NCBI RefSeq assembly: GCF_039543385.1
Contig: NZ_BAABJQ010000051.1
Location: forward strand, 1 to 34,693
Length of the DNA stretch: 34,693 nucleotides
Source of the DNA: Rugosimonospora acidiphila
Lineage (GTDB): Bacteria > Actinomycetota > Actinomycetes > Mycobacteriales > Micromonosporaceae
Direction: 5' to 3'
Shown here: piece after piece, positions 23,312 through 30,978 of the stretch
Layout: every line of letters starts with the position of its first letter
Numbering within the stretch: position 1 is the first letter of the stretch
The notes under the pieces: model-generated
What the model saw: the letters and a program-made list of their open reading frames with translations, nothing else
What the model was told of the DNA's origin: nothing
The model's database searches: none
Translations under genes and position numbers: made by a program

Positions 23312-23641
23312 CGGCGACCTCCGGGGTGAAGGGGGGAACGAATGGGGGACGCCGCGCCGCCAGTTTCGGCGGACGGCAGCGCGCCGCGATCGTAAGCATC
23401 GACCAGCTTGCCAATGCAGGCACTTGACGATCATTTGAGTTTCGGTCGGCGTCATCTATATTTGTATTTGAAATCTCATCGACCGCGATAGGCTCCATCG
23501 ACCTCCACACAACTCCAACCTCACGGAGCTGGCCCGCTACCTGTGGCGGAGCCCAGTTCACGGCGCCCGCCGTACCCGGGTCTTGCCTCCCCAGGCAGGA
23601 TCGGCCAATCTGGAAGCCGCCATTGACTCGCGAGGTGCGTG
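23312..23641. promoter_or_regulatory. Divergent intergenic region with AT-rich patch
   Basis: 330 bases between the divergent carboxypeptidase and response-regulator genes, with no convincing gene. An AT-rich patch at about 23453-23475 contains, on the minus strand, TATAGA (23460-23455) as a possible -10 for the carboxypeptidase and, on the plus strand, TTGAAA (23468-23473) as a possible -35. Neither has a good partner at normal spacing, so the promoters are only located, not resolved. Confidence 0.35.
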
Positions 23642-24346
23642 ATGAGAGTGCTCGTCGTCGAAGACGACAACCACGTGATGGCCGCACTGCGTACCGTCCT
23701 CGCCAAGCACGGCTTCGAGCTTGCCTGCGCCCGCTGCGCCGCGGAGGGGCTCGACCTGCTCGACACCGCACCGGACGTGGTCCTGCTCGACCTGGGCCTG
23801 CCCGACCGCGACGGATTCAAGCTCTGCACGGAGATCCGCCGGCGCAGCGACGTGCCCATCATCATCGCCACCGCCCGCGGCGACCTGGCGTCCCGGCTGC
23901 ACGGGCTGAACATCGGCGCCGACGATTACCTGGTCAAGCCCTACAGCCTCGCCGAACTCATCGCCCGCATCCACGCGATCACCCGCCGGGCGGCCCGCCC
24001 CCAGCCGCCGGCCGAGACGGTCACGGATTCCTACGTCTACGGGCAGCTGCGCGTCGAACCGCACACCCGACGGGTCGAGAGCGCCGGCCACCCGGTCAAC
24101 CTCACCCGCAAGGAATTCGACCTGCTGCTCCTGCTCATGCGCAGCCCCGGCGTGGTGGTCCGGCGTGAACGGATCCTCAGCCAGGTCTGGAACACCAACT
24201 GGCAGGGCAACGGACGCACCCTCGAGGTTCACATGGCCTCGCTGCGCGGCAAGCTGCGCGAGCCCGGGATGATCGAGACCGTACGCGGCATCGGCTACCG
24301 GCTGACCCCGGCCGACCGAGAGCCGGCAGCGCTCGTCGCCGAGTGA
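23642..24346 (+). CDS. OmpR/PhoB-family response regulator
   Basis: 234 residues. Receiver domain with acidic pair E7/D8/D9, phosphoacceptor Asp50 (VVLLDLGLPD), and Lys99 (ADDYLVKPYS). The C-terminal winged helix (LTRKEFDLLLLLMRSPGVVVRRERILSQVWN, LEVHMASLRGKLREPG, TVRGIGYRL) is typical OmpR type. It binds DNA when phosphorylated by the kinase encoded seven bases downstream. ATG 23642 is preceded by GAGG with six-base spacing; a GTG at 23639 is also in frame. First gene of a three-gene operon ending with the TAXI lipoprotein. Confidence 0.92.
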   Translation: MRVLVVEDDNHVMAALRTVLAKHGFELACARCAAEGLDLLDTAPDVVLLDLGLPDRDGFKLCTEIRRRSDVPIIIATARGDLASRLHGLNIGADDYLVKPYSLAELIARIHAITRRAARPQPPAETVTDSYVYGQLRVEPHTRRVESAGHPVNLTRKEFDLLLLLMRSPGVVVRRERILSQVWNTNWQGNGRTLEVHMASLRGKLREPGMIETVRGIGYRLTPADREPAALVAE

Positions 24347-24353
24347 GGGCGGC

Positions 24354-25757
24354 ATGCGCGCCCGACTGCTGTCCGTGCTCATTCCGCTCATCGCCCTGGT
24401 ACTGGTGACACTCAGCCTTCCGCTGGCCAGCAACCTGGCCGCGGCGCGCCAACAGACCATGTTCCTGGACCGGCTGCAGGACACCGGCATGTTCGCCTCG
24501 CTCAGCCAGCAGTCCGCCGACCAACTCGACACCCAGGTCCTCGCCGAGGACCTGGTGCGCTACGGCGACGTCTACGGTGTCCAGGCCGCGGTGCTGGACC
24601 GCACCGGCGCGCCCCGCGCCGCGTCCAGCCCATCGCTGGACCTGCGCTCCCCGCAGGTCGCCGCCGAGATCCGTCAGGCGCTCGCCGGCCACCAGAGCGT
24701 CAACCCGGACACCATCTGGCCGTGGGCCGACCGGCCGCTCGTGGTCGGCGTGCCGGTCGTGCGCAACGGCGAGGTCATCGGCGCGGTGGTCACCGTGTCG
24801 CCCACCACCGGCCTGCGCGCCGGCACGTCCCGGGAGCTGGCGGTGATCGGTCTCGCCGCGATGGCGGCCCTGGGGCTGTGCGTCGCCGTCGCGTTCATGC
24901 TGGCCACCTGGGTGCTCCGGCCGGTGTACGTGCTCGGCGAGGCGGCCGGCCAGATCCGCACCGGGGAGCTGTCCACCCGGGTCGCCCCATCCGGCCCGGT
25001 CGAACTGCGTACCCTCGCCGCGTCCTTCAACGACATGGCCCACGCGGTCGAGGACACGCTGCGCCGCCAGCGCTCCTTCGTCGCCGACGCCTCACACCAG
25101 CTGCGCAACCCCCTGACCGCGCTGGGACTGCGACTGGAGAGCCTGCGCGACGATCTCGACGGCCCGCACCGCGGCGAGCTGACCGCGGTGCAGGAGGAGG
25201 CCGATCGGCTGCGGATGGTCGTCGAGGAGCTGCTGGAACTGGCCACCGCCCAGAACACCCGGGCGCGACCGGTCGACCTGGACGTGCGGGCGCTGCTGAC
25301 CGGCCGCGCGACGGCGTGGTCGACGCTGGCCCGCCGCAAGGACGTCACCTTCCGGTACGAGGGCCTGACCCGCCGGCTCGCCTTCGCCGATCCGGCACTG
25401 ACCGGCTCCGCACTCGACGCGGTGCTGGACAACGCCATCAAGTTCAGCCCGGACGGCGCGGACATCACCCTCGGCGCACGCGAGGAGCGGGGCATTGTGT
25501 GCCTGACCGTGACCGACCTCGGCCCGGGCCTGTTACCGCAGGAGCAGCAGTGGATCGGCCGCCGGTTCTGGCGCAGCCCCACCAGCCAGGACCTGCCCGG
25601 CTCCGGGCTGGGCCTGAGCATCGCCCGCACGCTGCTGGACGCCACCGGTGGGCAACTGGCCTTCGCCCCGGCCCAGCCGCAAGGCCTGCGGGTCAGCATC
25701 CGGCTACCCGCCGCCCCGGCGGAGCCCGCACCGTGGAAGGCGGAGCAGACGGCATGA
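24354..25757 (+). CDS. Membrane sensor histidine kinase
   Basis: 467 residues. Two membrane helices (about 5-28 and 161-187) bracket an extracytoplasmic sensor of about 130 residues. A HAMP domain (about 188-240), the phosphoacceptor segment FVADASHQLRNPLTAL with His248, and ATPase boxes (DNAIKFSPDG, DLGPGLLP, LPGSGLGLSIA) follow. It phosphorylates the OmpR-type regulator upstream. ATG 24354 follows GAGGGCGGC. Its stop overlaps the TAXI lipoprotein start by four bases (ATGA), so kinase and binding protein are translationally coupled. This suggests that the lipoprotein presents a ligand to the sensor domain. Confidence 0.92.
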   Translation: MRARLLSVLIPLIALVLVTLSLPLASNLAAARQQTMFLDRLQDTGMFASLSQQSADQLDTQVLAEDLVRYGDVYGVQAAVLDRTGAPRAASSPSLDLRSPQVAAEIRQALAGHQSVNPDTIWPWADRPLVVGVPVVRNGEVIGAVVTVSPTTGLRAGTSRELAVIGLAAMAALGLCVAVAFMLATWVLRPVYVLGEAAGQIRTGELSTRVAPSGPVELRTLAASFNDMAHAVEDTLRRQRSFVADASHQLRNPLTALGLRLESLRDDLDGPHRGELTAVQEEADRLRMVVEELLELATAQNTRARPVDLDVRALLTGRATAWSTLARRKDVTFRYEGLTRRLAFADPALTGSALDAVLDNAIKFSPDGADITLGAREERGIVCLTVTDLGPGLLPQEQQWIGRRFWRSPTSQDLPGSGLGLSIARTLLDATGGQLAFAPAQPQGLRVSIRLPAAPAEPAPWKAEQTA

Positions 25758-26716
25758 GGCGGATGTGGTTCCTGCTGGCGCTGGCGGCTGCCGTGGTGCT
25801 GCCCGCCGGATGCTCGAATGTGCCCCGCGACCAGACCGGCGCGCCCGAGGCGCCGGTCGTCATCGCCACCGGCGCCACCCTGGGCGTCTACTACCAGTAC
25901 GCGCAGGCCTTCGCGCAGGCGGCCGGGCCGGGACTGGGTGGAATGCGGTTGCTGCCGACCCTGGGCTCGGTGGACAACCTCGAGCTGCTGGGGCGCGGTG
26001 AGGCCACGTTCGCGTTCACCGCCGCGGACGCCGCGGCCGACGCCTACGACGGGATCGGCTCGTTCCACCAGCCGGTACCGCTGCGCGCCGTCGCCCGCGT
26101 CTACGACGACTACATCCACCTGGTGGTACCGGCGGAGTCGCCCATCCATGATGTGGCCGGCCTGCGCGGGCAACGGGTGTCGGTGGGCCCGGACGGTTCG
26201 GGCACCGTTCTGATCGCCGAGCGCATCCTCAGCGCGACCGGCATCGACCCGGTCCGGGAGATCGCCCGGCGCTCGCTGAGCATCAACGACTCCGTCACCG
26301 CCATGGAGGAGCACCGCATCGACGCGTTCTTTTGGTCCGGCGGGCTGAAGACCGAGGGCATCACCGAACTGGCGCGGCACATGCCCATCCGGCTGGTGAG
26401 CCTGGCCGACGCGTCCGAGCGGTTGCGCCAGAGCTACGGCGCGTCCTACCGGCTGGGCACGATACCGGCCGGCACGTATCCGGGCGTCGACACGGTGGCC
26501 ACGGTCGCCGTACCGAATCTGCTGGTCGCCCTGGAGAGCACCCCCGCCGACCTGGTCTCGCGGGTGGTGACGGCGCTGTTCGCCAACGCGGCCACGATCA
26601 GCGACCGGGTGCCGGCCGCGGCCCTGCTCGACCGCCGGGTCGCCATCTTCACGGGCGACATACCGCTGCACGCCGGCGCGCTGGGCTACTACCGCTCGGT
26701 CAAGATGGACCGCTGA
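25754..26716 (+). CDS. TAXI-family solute-binding lipoprotein
   Basis: 320 residues. Lipoprotein signal with lipobox LPAGC and Cys20, so it should be anchored to the outer face of the membrane. The mature part begins with VVIATGATLGVYYQYAQAFAQ, the signature of TAXI (TRAP-associated extracytoplasmic immunogenic) binding proteins, with NLELLGRGEATFAFTAADAA and the GQRVSVGPDGSGT segment also matching. TAXI proteins bind carboxylates such as glutamate or 2-oxoacids for TRAP transporters, but no TRAP membrane genes follow. Overlap with the kinase gene by four bases argues that it is a sensory accessory protein. The ligand is not predictable. Confidence 0.87.
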   Translation: MRRMWFLLALAAAVVLPAGCSNVPRDQTGAPEAPVVIATGATLGVYYQYAQAFAQAAGPGLGGMRLLPTLGSVDNLELLGRGEATFAFTAADAAADAYDGIGSFHQPVPLRAVARVYDDYIHLVVPAESPIHDVAGLRGQRVSVGPDGSGTVLIAERILSATGIDPVREIARRSLSINDSVTAMEEHRIDAFFWSGGLKTEGITELARHMPIRLVSLADASERLRQSYGASYRLGTIPAGTYPGVDTVATVAVPNLLVALESTPADLVSRVVTALFANAATISDRVPAAALLDRRVAIFTGDIPLHAGALGYYRSVKMDR

Positions 26717-26728
26717 CCCGCACCACGA

Positions 26729-26774
26729 CGCGGACCGGGCGGGTCCACGGGTCCACGGTTCCACGGGTCCGCGG
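26729..26774 (+). terminator. 8-bp tandem repeats within an inverted repeat after the TAXI gene
   Basis: GGGTCCAC units at 26741, 26749, 26757 (GGTTCCAC) and 26765 (GGGTCCGC) form a four-copy tandem repeat. CGCGGACC (26729-26736) is the perfect reverse complement of GGTCCGCG (26766-26773), so the repeats sit in the loop of a possible hairpin. The hairpin may end the three-gene operon; the repeats could let several alternative stems form. Confidence 0.5.
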
Positions 26775-26804
26775 AGGCTCGCGTCCGCCTGTGATGATGC
26801 GTTA

Positions 26805-27452
26805 ATGACTGACGAGATTCTGGCGGAACAGGTCGATTACTACCGTCGCCGGGCCGGCGAGTACGACGCGACGGCGTACGGCGACGTCGAGGCGGCCCGT
26901 CCGCTGATCGCGCGGCTGGTCGCGCAGCTGCGACCGGCCGGCCGGGTATTGGAGATCGCGTGTGGCACCGGCCTGTGGACGGAGGCGCTGGCGGGGCTGG
27001 CCGAGACGGTGACGGCGATCGACACGGCGCCCGAGGCAATGGCGATCGCTCGTGATCGGGTGCCCGCGGCGAATGTCGCCTTCGAGGTTGCCGACGTGTT
27101 CTCCTGGAACCCGGGTACCCGGTTCGACGTGATCTTCTTCTCGGCGTGGCTCTCGCACGTGCCCGAGGACCGGTTCGACCAGTTCTGGCGGTCGCTGCGG
27201 GGTCTGCTGGTCGAGGGCGGTCGGGTGCTGTTCATCGACGAGCACGTCGACGAGAGCGGGAAGGAGGTCTTTGTCGCGGGCCGCGAGGAGATCGTCGAGC
27301 GGCGGCTGAATGACGGCAGCACGTTCCGCGTGGTGAAGAACTTCGTCGACCCGGACCGGTTGGAGCCGCGGCTGGCCGCGCTGGGTTGGGACTGCGCGAT
27401 CCACCGGGCCACCGACAGGTGGGTACGCGGCGAGGCGAGTCCCATCGACTAA
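26805..27452 (+). CDS. Class I SAM-dependent methyltransferase
   Basis: 215 residues. Motif I is VLEIACGTGLWTEALAG (48-64), the acidic end of strand 2 is AIDTAPEAMAIARDR, and motif post-I/II reads FEVADVFSWNPGTRFDVIFFSAWLSHVPEDRF, followed by LLVEGGRVLFIDEH. This is the ubiquinone/tetracenomycin-type small-molecule methyltransferase fold. Substrate unknown. ATG 26805 has no ribosome site; GATGAT ends six bases upstream and could serve as the -10 of a leaderless transcript. It is separated from the next operon by a hairpin at 27490-27510. Confidence 0.87.
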   Translation: MTDEILAEQVDYYRRRAGEYDATAYGDVEAARPLIARLVAQLRPAGRVLEIACGTGLWTEALAGLAETVTAIDTAPEAMAIARDRVPAANVAFEVADVFSWNPGTRFDVIFFSAWLSHVPEDRFDQFWRSLRGLLVEGGRVLFIDEHVDESGKEVFVAGREEIVERRLNDGSTFRVVKNFVDPDRLEPRLAALGWDCAIHRATDRWVRGEASPID

Positions 27453-27489
27453 CCCACATGCGACGGCCGTTTATTACGTAGCCGTGACA

Positions 27490-27510
27490 GTCCCCGCACG
27501 GCCCGGGGAC
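27490..27510. terminator. Hairpin between methyltransferase and acyltransferase operon
   Basis: GTCCCCG (27490-27496) and CGGGGAC (27504-27510) around seven bases, 37 bases after the methyltransferase stop and 23 before the next start. It may be a terminator or a leader structure for the acyltransferase operon. Confidence 0.4.
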
Positions 27511-27533
27511 ACGGTCCTGGCAGATTCGCCTGA

Positions 27534-28793
27534 GTGAATCCCGAATCGGCCGGGCCCGCCGCGGTAGCGCGTCAACGGGTCCAATGGGCGGACGTCGCCA
27601 AGGGCGCGTGCATCATCTTCGTGGTGCTCTGGCACGTCACCGTGAAGCACTACCTGCTCATCCAGTGGCATCTCGTGCTGCCCGTGCCGGGCGGGTGGGG
27701 AAAGCTGAGCGAGCAGTTGCTGCCGCTGCGGATGCCGCTGTTCTTCACCATCTCCGGGGTGTTCGCGACCAACGCGGTCGCCCGGCCGTGGCGGGTGCTC
27801 GTCCGGTCCCGGATCGCCAAGTTCTTCTACATCTACGCGGTCTGGCTGTTCATCCACACGGCGGTGCTGGCCGCGGTGCCGGACTTCCCCACCGACCGGG
27901 CCACCTCGCCGCTGGTGCTTGTCGAACAGCTCACCATCACCCCGTCGAACCTGTGGTACCTGTTCGCGCTCGCGGTGTATTTCGCGTTCGCCAAGGCGGT
28001 GCGCCCGGTGCCCCGATGGCTCGTGCTCGGCGCCGCCGTCGCGCTGTCGGTTATCGCCGCGGCCGAGCTGATACCCACGCCGGGCGACCGGGGCAGCGTC
28101 CTGCAGAACCTGGTGTGGTTCCTCGCCGGCCTGTACTTCCGGCCCCTGGTGGAGCGGTTCGCGGCCGGCGCGACCAACCGGCGCCTGGCCGTGACCACCG
28201 CGGTGTATGTGGTCGCGCTGGGCGCGATGGCGGCGGCCGGCGCCGAATTCTGGCCCGGCGTCTGGTTTCTGGTGTCGCTCGCGGCCGTCGCCTTCGGCGT
28301 CGCGGCCGCCGCCCGGGTCGGCCACTGGCATGCCGTCGCCGACCCGCTGGCTCGACTCGGGCGCCGCACGCTGCCGGTCTACGTCATCCACATGCCGGCG
28401 CTCGCGCTGCTGCACCTGCTGCTGACCGGGCCGTTGTCCCGGCTGGGCCCGCTCGCCCAGGCACCCGTGGCACTGTTCTACCCGATCGTGCTCACGGCAC
28501 TGGTCATCGCCGCGAGCCTGGCGATCCACCGCGGCCTGATGGCGGCACACGCCACCTGGCTGTTCGCGCTGCCCGGCCGGCGCCGCGCGGTCCGCCCCGC
28601 CGCCGACCCCGAACGCACCACCGACTTCGGCCACCTCACCGGGGCCGGTCCGGCCGGCGGATCCGACGAGTCGACGGTCGTGCTCCCGGTCGTCCACCAG
28701 GCAGACCGTCGACCCGGCCCGGTCGCCCCCGGCGACCCGCACCGCTCGACCGGCTCCGAGGACGCCACCGTGATGCTTCCGGTCATCAGATGA
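27534..28793 (+). CDS. Integral membrane acyltransferase (acyltransferase_3/OafA-like), VanT N-domain-like
   Basis: 419 residues from GTG 27534, with about ten membrane helices. The N-terminal part has the family signature (WADVAKGACIIFVVLWHVT, containing the conserved His after the first helix; MPLFFTISGVF). The last 65 residues form a hydrophilic cytoplasmic tail with two similar boxes, DESTVVLPVV and EDATVMLPVI, the second at the end. The family includes O-acyltransferases of cell-wall polymers; a related membrane domain is fused to the N-terminus of VanT serine racemases, where it is thought to help supply L-Ser. Here it overlaps the racemase gene by four bases. Its role could be wall acetylation or substrate supply to the racemase. 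Confidence 0.82.
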   Translation: MNPESAGPAAVARQRVQWADVAKGACIIFVVLWHVTVKHYLLIQWHLVLPVPGGWGKLSEQLLPLRMPLFFTISGVFATNAVARPWRVLVRSRIAKFFYIYAVWLFIHTAVLAAVPDFPTDRATSPLVLVEQLTITPSNLWYLFALAVYFAFAKAVRPVPRWLVLGAAVALSVIAAAELIPTPGDRGSVLQNLVWFLAGLYFRPLVERFAAGATNRRLAVTTAVYVVALGAMAAAGAEFWPGVWFLVSLAAVAFGVAAAARVGHWHAVADPLARLGRRTLPVYVIHMPALALLHLLLTGPLSRLGPLAQAPVALFYPIVLTALVIAASLAIHRGLMAAHATWLFALPGRRRAVRPAADPERTTDFGHLTGAGPAGGSDESTVVLPVVHQADRRPGPVAPGDPHRSTGSEDATVMLPVIR

Positions 28794-29953
28794 GCGGGCC
28801 GGCGGAGGCCGTGGTCGACCTCGCGGCAGTGGCGTCGAACCTGCGCGCGATCGCGGCCACCGCGCGGACCGACCTGATGGCGGTGGTGAAGGCAGACGGT
28901 TTCGGGCACGGCGCCGTGCCGGTCGCCCGGGCGGCGGTGGCCGCGGGCGCCGCCTGGCTGGGTGTGACCTCGGCGGCCGAGGCGCTGTCCCTGCGGTCGG
29001 CCGGCCTCACCGTGCCGATTCTGAGCTGGTTGCACCCCCACGACGAGGACTTCGCCCGGCTGGTCGCCGCCCGGATCGACATCGGCGTGTCCAGCGTGGC
29101 GCACCTGCACGCGGTCGCCGGTGCGGGCGCGCGGCTGGGGGTACCGGCGGCCGTGCAGCTCAAGGTCGACACCGGCCTGTCCCGTAACGGGGCTACCCGG
29201 GAAGACTGGCCGGAACTGATTGCCTGGGCACGCAAGTACGAGGTGGAGGGCGGCATCCGCGTCAGCGCGGTGTGGTCGCACCTGGTCAACGCCGAGGCGC
29301 CCGGGCACCCGAGCGTGGCGCGGCAGGTCGAGGCGTTCGAGGAGGCGCTAAGGTTTGCCCGGGGCGCGGGCCTCCACCCGCGGCTGGCGCATCTGGCCAA
29401 CTCCGCGGCGGCGCTGATCGCCCCCCGTACCCGCTTCGACCTGTGCCGGATCGGCGTGGCGCTGTACGGCGTGGACCCGTTCGGCGCCATGAGTGGCGGC
29501 GAGTTCGGCCTACGCCCGGCGATGACCCTGCGCTCACGGGTGATCAACGTGAAGCGGGTACCGGCCGGCACCGGCGTCTCGTACGGGCCCGACTTCGTCA
29601 CCACCCGGCCGACCACGCTGGCCCTGCTACCGGTCGGGTTCGGCGACGGCCTGCCCCGGGCGGCACAGGGCCGGGCGCGGGTGTGGCTCGGCGGGCAGCG
29701 CCGCCCGATTGTCGGGCGCATCGCGATGGATCAGTGCGTAATCGACGCGGGAGACCTGCCGGTGGCGCTCGGGGATCCCGTTGTCGTGTTCGGTCCCGGT
29801 ACCGATGCCGCCTGGACCGTCCCTTGTGGACCCACCGAGCCGACGGTGGCGGAGTGGGCGCGCTGGGCCGGCACCAACCCGCACGAGGTGCTGACCGGCA
29901 TCGGCGCCCGAGTCAAACGCAGTTACCTCAGTGAAAGGGTGGAAACACGATGA
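28790..29953 (+). CDS. PLP-dependent alanine/serine racemase (alanine racemase fold)
   Basis: 387 residues, usual size. The PLP lysine is K34 (VVKADGFGHG), catalytic Tyr265 sits in GVSYGPDF, and Arg220 in RIGVALYG faces the pyridine N as in alanine racemases. DTGLSRNGA and MDQCVID are family blocks. Differences from the usual sequences: the VKADxYGHG Tyr is Phe38, VGYADG is VGFGDG (Phe284), and the C-terminal Tyr of the GTxxYE segment is His365 (GTNPHE). These alter residues that line the PLP phosphate and substrate pocket, so L-Ala may not be the only substrate. The gene overlaps the acyltransferase (28790-28793) and ligase (29950-29953) by four bases each; it probably feeds D-amino acid to the ligase. 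Confidence 0.85.
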   Translation: MSGPAEAVVDLAAVASNLRAIAATARTDLMAVVKADGFGHGAVPVARAAVAAGAAWLGVTSAAEALSLRSAGLTVPILSWLHPHDEDFARLVAARIDIGVSSVAHLHAVAGAGARLGVPAAVQLKVDTGLSRNGATREDWPELIAWARKYEVEGGIRVSAVWSHLVNAEAPGHPSVARQVEAFEEALRFARGAGLHPRLAHLANSAAALIAPRTRFDLCRIGVALYGVDPFGAMSGGEFGLRPAMTLRSRVINVKRVPAGTGVSYGPDFVTTRPTTLALLPVGFGDGLPRAAQGRARVWLGGQRRPIVGRIAMDQCVIDAGDLPVALGDPVVVFGPGTDAAWTVPCGPTEPTVAEWARWAGTNPHEVLTGIGARVKRSYLSERVETR

Positions 29954-30978
29954 CTATCCGACTGGCCCTGCTGTCCGGGGGCCGCAGCGGCGAGCACGAG
30001 GTGTCGCGCCGCTCGGCGGCGAGCATCCTCGCCCACCTCGACCGCGAGGCGTATCAGGTCACCGAGGTGCTCATCGGGCGGGACGGCCGGTGGCAGGTCG
30101 ACGGGCGACCGGTGCCGCTGGACGAGGCGCTGCGCGCGTTGCGGGACCAGGACGTGGTGTTCCCGGCGCTGCACGGCCCGTACGGCGAGGACGGCACGGT
30201 CCAGGCGATGCTGGGGTGGCTCGGCGTCCCGTACGTCGGGAACGAGGTGTTCGCCAGCGCCGCGGGCATGGACAAGGCGGTGACCAAGAAGCTCCTCGCG
30301 GCGGACGGGCTGCGCGTCGCCGACGGGGTGACGCTGGGCGCGGCGGAGGAACTCACCCCGGCTACCCGGCACCGGTTGGGCCTGCCGGTCTTCGTCAAGC
30401 CGGCCAGGGCCGGCTCCAGCATCGGCGTCTCCAAGGTCGAACGGTGGGATCGGCTTCCGGCCGCGTTGCGGCTGGCCCGCGGCGTCGACCGGAAGGTCCT
30501 GGTCGAGCGGGCGGTGGTCGGGCGCGAGGTCGACGTCGCGGTCCTGCAGCATCCCGACGGCCGGGTCGAGGCCGGTCCACCGCTGGAGATCAAGGTGGCG
30601 AGCGGGGGCTTCTTCGACTACGACGCCAAGTATGGCGGCAACGCGGTCTTCCAGATCCCGGCCGCGCTCGACGACGCCACCACCCGGCGGCTGCGGGACC
30701 GGGCGGTACGGGCCTTCCACGCGCTCGGCTGCCGGGGCCTGTTGCGCGTCGACTTCTTCCTTCCGGAGCCGGACGACGGCGGCGAGCCGGTGGTCAACGA
30801 GGTCAACACCTTCCCCGGCATGACGGCCGAGTCGCAGTACCCGCAGATCTGGCAGCGGTCCGGCATCGCCTTCGCGGAGCTGCTGGACATCCTGATCGCG
30901 GGAGCGCTGGCCGCGCCGGTCACTGGGGCAGCGGGCACGCCAGCGGTCCCCGGCTGTGCCCCTGCCCGATCAGAGTGA
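29950..30978 (+). CDS. ddl: D-alanine--D-alanine ligase family (ATP-grasp)
   Basis: 342 residues. Hallmarks: SGGRSGEHEVS with Glu15, FPALHGPYGEDGT, GMDKAVTKKLL, VFVKPARAGSSIGV, omega-loop segment FFDYDAKYGG with Tyr228 (equivalent of Tyr216 of E. coli DdlB), LLRVDFFLP, and NEVNTFPGMTAESQYPQIW. The Glu/Ser/Tyr triad that favours an amino acid (not D-lactate) in the second position is present, so it should form D-Ala-D-Ala or a D-Ala-D-Ser-like dipeptide for peptidoglycan. Third gene of the acyltransferase-racemase-ligase operon, ribosome site GAAAGGGTGGAAAC. It overlaps the convergent lipoprotein gene by 59 bases. It may not be the housekeeping ligase, because a second, canonical locus would be expected elsewhere. 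Confidence 0.92.
   Translation: MTIRLALLSGGRSGEHEVSRRSAASILAHLDREAYQVTEVLIGRDGRWQVDGRPVPLDEALRALRDQDVVFPALHGPYGEDGTVQAMLGWLGVPYVGNEVFASAAGMDKAVTKKLLAADGLRVADGVTLGAAEELTPATRHRLGLPVFVKPARAGSSIGVSKVERWDRLPAALRLARGVDRKVLVERAVVGREVDVAVLQHPDGRVEAGPPLEIKVASGGFFDYDAKYGGNAVFQIPAALDDATTRRLRDRAVRAFHALGCRGLLRVDFFLPEPDDGGEPVVNEVNTFPGMTAESQYPQIWQRSGIAFAELLDILIAGALAAPVTGAAGTPAVPGCAPARSE

Noticed and set aside
23453..23496. Firm promoter calls between carboxypeptidase and response regulator genes
   Set aside because: The AT-rich patch is clear, but no -35/-10 pair has good sequence and spacing on either strand.
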